Shown: positions 59,152 through 64,000 of the stretch, piece by piece
How positions within the stretch are numbered: the stretch's first letter is position 1
How the letters are laid out: the number at the start of each line of letters is the position of its first letter
Assembly (NCBI RefSeq): GCF_052065835.1
Contig: NZ_JBQHTG010000002.1
Span: forward strand, 248,001-312,000
Length of the DNA stretch: 64,000 nucleotides
From: Laedolimicola sp934402125
GTDB lineage: Bacteria; Bacillota; Clostridia; Lachnospirales; Lachnospiraceae
Direction of reading: 5' to 3'
Translations under genes and position numbers: made by a program
The notes under the pieces: model-generated
What the model saw: only the letters and a program-made list of their open reading frames with translations
Told to the model about the DNA's origin: nothing
Database searches by the model: none

Positions 59152-60318
59152 GTGAAAAATTATAAGCGTGTAGCAGCTTATGTGGATTTGGATGCCATAG
59201 AAGATAATTTTGAGGCTATGAAGGCCAACTTAAAAGAGAATACCAGAATTGCGGCTGTGGTGAAGGCTAACGGCTACGGCCACGGGGCGGTTCCTATTGC
59301 CCGGATGATAGAGGATAAGGATTATCTGTGGGGCTTTGCGGCGGCTACCATTGAGGAGGCTGTGGAGCTTCGGAAAAACGGAATCTGCAAGCCGATATTG
59401 ATTTTGGGCTATGTATTTCCGGAGGATTATCCGGAGCTGGTGCGACTGGATATCCGGCCGACCGTGTTCCGTCTGGACATGGCACGGGAGCTTTCAGAGG
59501 AAGCTATCCGCCAGGGAAAAGAAGTCCGGGTGCATATAAAGCTGGATACTGGCATGAGCCGGATTGGGTTTGCGGACACAGAGGAAAGCGTAAAGATGGT
59601 CTGCGAGATAGGAAAGCTTCCCGGCATCATCCTGGAAGGCCTGTTTACTCATTTTTCCAAATCTGACGAGACGGATAAGACAGCGACCGAAAAGCAGCTG
59701 GCTCGGTATCGTGCTTTTTGCGCTGCCTGCGAAGCAGCCGGTGCAAAATTTCAGATTCATCACTGCTCCAACAGTGCCGGGATCATTGACCTGCCGGAGG
59801 CCAATCTGGATATGGTGCGTGCAGGGATTACTGTATATGGTCTGTACCCTTCCGATGAAGTGAAAAAGGAGCTGGTTCCGCTCCGACCGGCTATGGAAAT
59901 GAAGAGCCATATCGTCCATGTAAAGAAAATTGCGCCGGGAACCGAGGTCAGCTACGGCGGCATCTATACAGCGGAATCGACGCGTAAGATAGCAACCGTT
60001 CCGGTAGGCTACGCGGACGGCTATCCCAGAAGCCTGTCGAATAAGGGCTGTGTGCTGGTGGCCGGAAAACGGGCACCTATCTGTGGCAGAGTCTGTATGG
60101 ATCAGATGATGGTGGATGTGACGGAGATACCGGAGGCGGTTCCCGGTATGGAAGTTACAATTTTTGGAAAAGACGGGGAGGAGTTCCTGTCTGTGGATGA
60201 GCTGGCAGAGCTGTCCGGACGGTTTAATTATGAATTCGTTTGTGATCTGTCCCAGAGAGTGCCCCGGATTTATTTGCGGCATGGAAAAATCTGTGAGATT
60301 CACGATTTTTATGCCTGA
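59152..60318 (+). CDS. alr: alanine racemase
   Basis: PLP enzyme interconverting L- and D-alanine for peptidoglycan, 388 residues. The N-terminal TIM barrel carries the PLP lysine Lys38 in AVVKANGYGHGA. The beta-domain supplies the second catalytic base Tyr268 in VSYGGIYT, with PVGYADGYPR and GRVCMDQMMVDVT downstream. Two in-frame GTG codons are possible; GAGGAG at 59138-59143 leaves 8 bases to the GTG at 59152, which is chosen over the one at 59143. The toxin-like mazF gene follows after 96 bases, the conserved Firmicute order. Confidence 0.94.
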   Translation: MKNYKRVAAYVDLDAIEDNFEAMKANLKENTRIAAVVKANGYGHGAVPIARMIEDKDYLWGFAAATIEEAVELRKNGICKPILILGYVFPEDYPELVRLDIRPTVFRLDMARELSEEAIRQGKEVRVHIKLDTGMSRIGFADTEESVKMVCEIGKLPGIILEGLFTHFSKSDETDKTATEKQLARYRAFCAACEAAGAKFQIHHCSNSAGIIDLPEANLDMVRAGITVYGLYPSDEVKKELVPLRPAMEMKSHIVHVKKIAPGTEVSYGGIYTAESTRKIATVPVGYADGYPRSLSNKGCVLVAGKRAPICGRVCMDQMMVDVTEIPEAVPGMEVTIFGKDGEEFLSVDELAELSGRFNYEFVCDLSQRVPRIYLRHGKICEIHDFYA

Positions 60319-60414
60319 AAGGGAATAGAACAGAATCCTGGTATACACACCGAAATTTTGGAAATACTGGAGAAAGAGGTACCCGTTAATTTCTGAAATA
60401 GGAGTGTGAAAGCT

Positions 60415-60762
60415 GTGAATATCCGACGCGGCGATGTCTATTACGCTGATTTGCGTCCGGTGCTGGGTTCGGAACAGGGCGGAATCCGCCCGGTGCTTGT
60501 AATACAGAACGATACCGGCAACCGGCACAGCCCAACCGTCATTGTGGCGGCGATTACTTCAAAGATGAATAAGGCGAAGCTGCCTACCCATGTAGAGCTG
60601 AGTACAAGAAGATGTGAGATTGCCCGGGATTCGGTGATTCTTCTGGAACAGCTGCGAACCATTGACAAGCAGCGTCTCCGGGAGAAAATCTGTCATCTGG
60701 ATGAGGGGGCCCTCGAACGGGTCAACGAGGCTTTACGGGTAAGTCTGGAACTGGATACATAA
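60415..60762 (+). CDS. mazF: MazF/EndoA-type endoribonuclease
   Basis: A 115-residue PemK/MazF family mRNA interferase closest in pattern to B. subtilis EndoA (NdoA). It begins MNIRRGDVYYADLRPVLGSE, with GGIRPVLVIQND and catalytic-type residues Arg25 and Thr48. EndoA cleaves at UACAU; the specificity here is not known. AGGAG at 60400-60404 fits the GTG start at 60415 better than one at 60406. In Bacillus the antitoxin gene sits between alr and ndoA, but the 96-base gap here has no such gene, so an antitoxin is missing or encoded elsewhere. Confidence 0.92.
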   Translation: MNIRRGDVYYADLRPVLGSEQGGIRPVLVIQNDTGNRHSPTVIVAAITSKMNKAKLPTHVELSTRRCEIARDSVILLEQLRTIDKQRLREKICHLDEGALERVNEALRVSLELDT

Positions 60763-60765
60763 GAC

Positions 60766-60794
60766 TTGCCATTCTAAAAAAATAGTGCTACAAT
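60766..60794 (+). promoter_or_regulatory. promoter for yebC
   Basis: TTGCCA (60766-60771), 17 bp spacer, TACAAT (60789-60794); the start codon is 77 bases downstream with AGGAG. Confidence 0.75.
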
Positions 60795-60871
60795 AAAAAG
60801 AAGCGTCTGCCGGGAACTGACAGAACCGGAGGCGAAAAAGTACAGAACAGGAAGAATAGGAGTGTTTATAT

Positions 60872-61600
60872 ATGTCAGGACATTCAAAATTTGCAAACAT
60901 TAAGCATAAAAAAGAGAAGAACGATGCGGCAAAGGGAAAAATTTTTACTATTATCGGCCGTGAGATTGCGGTTGCTGTAAAAGAAGGCGGAGCAGATCCC
61001 AATAACAACAGCAGACTGCGCGATGTGATTGCCAAGGCAAAGGCGGCCAATATGCCAAATGATACCATCGATCGTGGTATCAAGAAAGCAGCCGGCAATG
61101 CCAATGCCGTAAATTACGAGTACGTATCCTATGAGGGATATGGTCCCAACGGTATCGCAATCATCGTGGATGCGCTGACCGACAATAAAAACCGTACCGC
61201 AGCCAATGTAAGAAGCGCGTTTACCAAGGGCAACGGTTCCATCGGAAACCAGGGCTGTGTATCCTATATGTTTGATAAAAAAGGACAGATCATTGTAGAC
61301 CGTGAGGAATGTGACATGGATGCGGACGATCTGATGATGCTGGCGCTGGATGCCGGAGCAGAAGATTTTTCCGAGGAGGAAGACAGCTTTGAGATTCTGA
61401 CGGACCCGGATTCCTTCAGCGAAGTACGCGCCACACTGGAGGAAAAGGGAGTTCCCATGGCAGAGGCAGAGATTACCATGATTCCCCAGACCTACGTAAC
61501 ACTGACAGATGAGGATGCCATCAAAAACCTGCAGAGAACACTGGATCTGCTGGATGAAGATGATGACGTGCAGAACGTGTACCATAACTGGGACGAGTAA
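60872..61600 (+). CDS. yebC: YebC/PmpR family protein
   Basis: A 242-residue YebC/PmpR (TACO1-type) protein. The start MSGHSKFANIKHKKEKNDAAKGK is the family signature with phenylalanine where most have tryptophan. Further blocks are NMPNDTIDRGIKKAAG, YEGYGPNGIAI and GCVSYMFDKKG. The acidic C-terminal domain is complete. Long treated as transcription regulators, members are now linked to relief of ribosome stalling at proline-rich stretches. It has its own promoter. A gene for a CFI-box protein starts 15 bases after the stop. Confidence 0.94.
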   Translation: MSGHSKFANIKHKKEKNDAAKGKIFTIIGREIAVAVKEGGADPNNNSRLRDVIAKAKAANMPNDTIDRGIKKAAGNANAVNYEYVSYEGYGPNGIAIIVDALTDNKNRTAANVRSAFTKGNGSIGNQGCVSYMFDKKGQIIVDREECDMDADDLMMLALDAGAEDFSEEEDSFEILTDPDSFSEVRATLEEKGVPMAEAEITMIPQTYVTLTDEDAIKNLQRTLDLLDEDDDVQNVYHNWDE

Positions 61601-61615
61601 TCGGGAGGAGTACAT

Positions 61616-62395
61616 ATGGATCTTGTAGCATACGGAGAACGCTATAATCAGGCTATGCAGGGGATTGAGGAAATGCTGATAAAAGCGGATAACCCGATGG
61701 CCAGTTTTAAGAAAAACGTATATCCGGAGGCATTTCAGGCCTATCTCAGAAAGCACATGGATACCATCAATGCCATTGAACAGGTTTATCAGATGGAAGA
61801 GAACCCGGAAGCATGGCTCACAAAGCTTGCGGAGCATCTGGTGGATTCGGCACAGGCTGAGCTAGACGTCATCCCGAAAAAGGGAAAGAAAAGTGAACAG
61901 CAGATCAATTACAATATGACGCTGGCTGTTTATGTATTTCCGGCGATTCTGGAACTCAAGAATCCGTCTGCGGAACCTTTTACGGATATTTTGGTGAAAA
62001 AGTGGAATGAAAACTTTAAAACTTCTGTAGGAAAAGCCAGCTATGAGAAGATTGAACAGGGTTTTCATCGGAAATTCTGTTATATCACAACGGCAGCCTG
62101 TGAGAGCCAGGGAAAAGCAGATAACTGCTACGAACTGGAAACTCTGCGCGCTTATCGTGATAATTATCTTCTACAGAGCGAAGAAGGTGAGGCCATGGTA
62201 AAGGAGTATTATAATATTGCTCCCACCATTGTAAACCGCATCGGACGGGAGGAAAACGCGAAGGCTGTGTACGACGAGATCTGGAATACCTATCTGTGCG
62301 ACTGTATCCACAAGATCGAAAACGGTGAGCAGGAAGCCTGCCGGGAACGCTATGCAGAGATGGTCTATGATTTGAAGAGCCGCTATATGGCATAA
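61616..62395 (+). CDS. CFI-box-like protein of unknown function
   Basis: A 259-residue soluble protein. The N-terminal 145 residues are helical and not recognised. Residues 155-205 match the CFI-box pattern: CYITTA at 155-160 (C-F/Y-I-x-T-A), then a G/D-rich link, LETLRAYRDNYL, GEAMVKEYYNIAPTIVNRI. A further pair of cysteines follows near the C-terminus (LCDC, EQEACRE). The box is a cysteine-containing C-terminal domain of unknown role found in diverse bacteria. GGGAGGAG about 6 bases upstream gives good initiation. It is likely co-transcribed with yebC and ends at the hairpin before tepA. Confidence 0.75.
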   Translation: MDLVAYGERYNQAMQGIEEMLIKADNPMASFKKNVYPEAFQAYLRKHMDTINAIEQVYQMEENPEAWLTKLAEHLVDSAQAELDVIPKKGKKSEQQINYNMTLAVYVFPAILELKNPSAEPFTDILVKKWNENFKTSVGKASYEKIEQGFHRKFCYITTAACESQGKADNCYELETLRAYRDNYLLQSEEGEAMVKEYYNIAPTIVNRIGREENAKAVYDEIWNTYLCDCIHKIENGEQEACRERYAEMVYDLKSRYMA

Positions 62396-62411
62396 GCTTT
62401 CAAACAGGTAT

Positions 62412-62472
62412 AAATGCCCTGACCGGAAAGCATACTAAAGAAAAAGTATGTGAGAAAGGTCAGGGTATTTTT
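62412..62472 (+). terminator. hairpin terminator abutting the tepA start codon
   Basis: AAATGCCCTGACC (62412-62424) pairs with GGTCAGGGTATTT (62458-62470), 13 bp with one G-U pair. An inner stem CATAC/GTATG (62431-62450) lies inside. The T run ends directly at the tepA ATG (62473), so the same structure would also bury the only Shine-Dalgarno-like bases (GAAAGG, 62454-62459). Confidence 0.7.
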
Positions 62473-63129
62473 ATGGAACAAAATAAGGAAATCAATGACA
62501 ATGGACAGCTGACACTGGAGGAAGGCGGCCGGAAGATTCATCTGTTGAATATCATCGGAGAGATCGAAGGACATGAGTGTCTGGCGTCCGGTGCGAAAAC
62601 AACGAAATACGAACATGTGATTCCGCAGCTGGCGACGCTGGAAGATCAGCCCGCTGTGAAAGGACTTCTGGTGCTGATCAATACCGTAGGCGGAGATGTG
62701 GAATCGGGACTGGCGATTGCGGAGCTGATTGCGTCCTTAAGTAAGCCTGTGGTATCGCTGGTGCTGGGTGGAAGTCATTCGATCGGCGTGCCTCTGGCTG
62801 TGTCCGCGGATTATTCCTTTATTGTTCCTACCGGAACTATGATGATTCACCCGGTACGGATGACCGGACTCATCATCGGGGTGCCGCAGACCTTCGATTA
62901 TTTTCAGAAAATCCAGGATCGGATTTCAGGGTTCATCACAGATCATAGCCGGATTTCCAGGGAACGTCTGAACGCCCTGATGCTGGAGACCGGAGAGCTT
63001 ACCAAGGACGTGGGCTCGGTCCTGGTGGGAAGCCGGGCAGTGGAGGAAGGCCTGATTGATGAGGTGGGCGGCATTGCCGCCGCGTTTTCAAAATTATATC
63101 AAATGATAGACGCAAAAGCGGGAACATGA
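62473..63129 (+). CDS. tepA: ClpP-fold protease TepA-like
   Basis: A 218-residue ClpP/crotonase-type serine peptidase matching TepA (YmfB) of Bacillus. The ClpP-like core has LLVLINTVGGDVESG (65-79, the oxyanion region), the nucleophile block GGSHSIG with Ser103, and TMMIHPVRM with the histidine His126. ClpP's usual G-x-A-S-M sequence is replaced by G-S-H-S-I, as in the TepA group. TepA has been linked to protein export and spore protein turnover in Bacillus. ftsK/spoIIIE follows, the same order as B. subtilis ymfB-spoIIIE. No clear ribosome site; the start sits directly after a hairpin. Confidence 0.88.
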   Translation: MEQNKEINDNGQLTLEEGGRKIHLLNIIGEIEGHECLASGAKTTKYEHVIPQLATLEDQPAVKGLLVLINTVGGDVESGLAIAELIASLSKPVVSLVLGGSHSIGVPLAVSADYSFIVPTGTMMIHPVRMTGLIIGVPQTFDYFQKIQDRISGFITDHSRISRERLNALMLETGELTKDVGSVLVGSRAVEEGLIDEVGGIAAAFSKLYQMIDAKAGT

Positions 63130-63135
63130 TATAAT
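63107..63135 (+). promoter_or_regulatory. candidate promoter for ftsK
   Basis: TAGACG (63107-63112), 17 bp spacer, TATAAT (63130-63135). The -10 box is perfect but the -35 matches at only four of six positions; it lies at the end of tepA. Confidence 0.5.
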
Positions 63136-63172
63136 ATTAATAATTATGCGATAAAAAGGGAGGACAAAAGAG

Positions 63173-64000
63173 ATGGCATCAGGGACCTCCGGCAAGCGCC
63201 GGACAACCACGCGAAAAAAGACAACGGCCTCCAGAAAGACAACGGCAAAGCGGAAGGAAGAAAACGCGTTTATCAGGGACGAGGTAACCGTCCTGATTCT
63301 TTTTGCGGTTTCCATTCTGCTTTTGATTAGTAATTTTGGAGTCGGAGGAGCTGCCGGCAGCTTTGTCAGCGGCATCATGTTTGGATTATTTGGAATTTTT
63401 GCATATATTCTGCCGGTTGTTCTGTTTCTGGTCACAGCATTTTCCATTTCCAACCGGGACAACACCATTGCGGCTGTGAAGGTAGGAGCCATGGTGATTG
63501 CAGGCGTACTTCTGTGCGCGGCATTCCAGCTGCTGTTCGGGGAAAAGGACGGTGTCGGAACAATAACCGCTTTTTATACTTATGCGTCAGAGCATAAGAC
63601 CGGAGGAGGCGCACTGGGCGGCCTGATCTGCAAGGCTTTGACCGGAGCCTTCGGCCTGGTAGGTGCCTGGATTATTCTGCTGGTGTTGTTTATTATCTGC
63701 GCGGTTGTGATTACAGAGCGTTCCTTTATCGGCGGGGTAAAAACCGGAAGCAAACGGGTCTATGACACGGCCAGAGAGGACGCGCGAAGATATCGAATTC
63801 AGGCCGAAGAACGCAGAGAGGCCAGACAGAAAGCTCTGGAGGAACAGGCCCTGGAGCAGGAAGAGGAACCGAATCCGAAACCGGTTTCTGCGGAACCCAG
63901 AAGACCCCGCCGGGAGCATAGGGTTTCCGGTATTGCATTGGAAGAGACAGTTATAAAAGGACCTACAGAAAAGGAAAATTTTATAAAAAACAACGTGGAA
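63173..64000 (+). CDS. ftsK: FtsK/SpoIIIE DNA translocase, N-terminal part (runs off the window)
   Basis: The first 276 codons of an FtsK/SpoIIIE-type protein, open at the window end. The basic Thr/Lys/Arg-rich N-terminus (about 1-33) is followed by four hydrophobic segments (about 38-60, 66-86, 98-118, 150-182), the FtsK 4TM domain, and then a charged Glu/Arg/Gln-rich linker. The ATPase motor and gamma domain lie outside the window. SpoIIIE moves chromosome into the forespore, and FtsK clears it from the division septum; the two cannot be separated from this part. GGGAGGA is about 9 bases before the ATG. Position after tepA matches Bacillus. Confidence 0.9.
   Translation, partial: MASGTSGKRRTTTRKKTTASRKTTAKRKEENAFIRDEVTVLILFAVSILLLISNFGVGGAAGSFVSGIMFGLFGIFAYILPVVLFLVTAFSISNRDNTIAAVKVGAMVIAGVLLCAAFQLLFGEKDGVGTITAFYTYASEHKTGGGALGGLICKALTGAFGLVGAWIILLVLFIICAVVITERSFIGGVKTGSKRVYDTAREDARRYRIQAEERREARQKALEEQALEQEEEPNPKPVSAEPRRPRREHRVSGIALEETVIKGPTEKENFIKNNVE

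Noticed and set aside
60319..60414. Small antitoxin gene between alr and mazF
   Set aside because: The gap is 96 bases and has no frame with a ribosome site resembling MazE or a ribbon-helix-helix protein.
1..64000. CRISPR arrays, rRNA genes, phage modules
   Set aside because: No regularly spaced direct repeats, no rRNA-like sequence and no capsid, portal or terminase genes were seen on either strand.

Overview
The window looks like chromosome from a spore-forming-type member of the Clostridia, most likely a Lachnospiraceae-like gut anaerobe. No 16S gene is present, so genus cannot be fixed. The reasons are Firmicute-type gene neighbourhoods (ABC-F next to rex, alr next to mazF, tepA next to ftsK), consensus sigma-A promoters with 16-18 bp spacers, strong AGGAG ribosome sites, a T-box in front of pheST, Csp-like S8 proteases and a LoaP-type NusG paralogue. 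Most of the window is compact, moderately GC-rich housekeeping DNA. From about 12.7 to 27.6 kb the base composition turns visibly AT-rich and the gene content becomes accessory.

Layout. 0-11 kb: ackA, a DUF177 gene plus rpmF, tRNA-Glu, a second type IIA topoisomerase pair (parE/parC-like), a 2-hydroxyacid dehydrogenase, glnS and a MocR-type regulator. 11-12.7 kb: a tyrosine recombinase, a 275 bp segment bounded by 23 bp inverted repeats that contains a consensus promoter, and loaP. 12.7-25.2 kb: a one-directional surface polysaccharide operon (glycosyltransferases, Wzy, Wzx, acetyltransferases, a sugar epimerase) with a decayed glycosyltransferase at its head and an IS3-family remnant cutting off a second acyltransferase at its tail. 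26.3-27.6 kb: a DUF4143 ATPase. 27.6-46.9 kb: T-box-pheST, a Gfo/Idh oxidoreductase, corA, queA, aroA and tyrA (minus strand), an EF-G paralogue, a heterodimeric ABC exporter, leuS and a ClC protein. 47-56 kb: two small proteins (minus strand), a zinc phospholipase C-like protein, an Atg22-like MFS carrier, two subtilases, icd and an MBOAT/SGNH-like pair. 56-64 kb: an ABC-F ATPase (minus strand), rex, alr, mazF, yebC, a CFI-box protein, tepA and the 5' part of ftsK/spoIIIE.

The most interesting system is the 11-25 kb module. The recombinase gene's 3' end lies inside the left inverted repeat. The right repeat lies just upstream of loaP. The only strong promoter between them points into loaP and the polysaccharide genes. 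This is the layout of a phase-variable invertible promoter, caught here in the ON orientation and coupled to a processive antiterminator. The operon it would switch contains a GT11-type fucosyltransferase directly followed by a GT6 (ABO-type) transferase with the bacterial NXN motif, plus an Alg14/Alg13-like transferase pair. This suggests a switchable glycan resembling blood-group ABH antigens. The invertible region is read directly from sequence; the glycan structure is inference.

A second recurring signal is a structured repeat found upstream of ackA and inside the pheST leader. It has the same order of nested hairpins in both places but different stem sequences.
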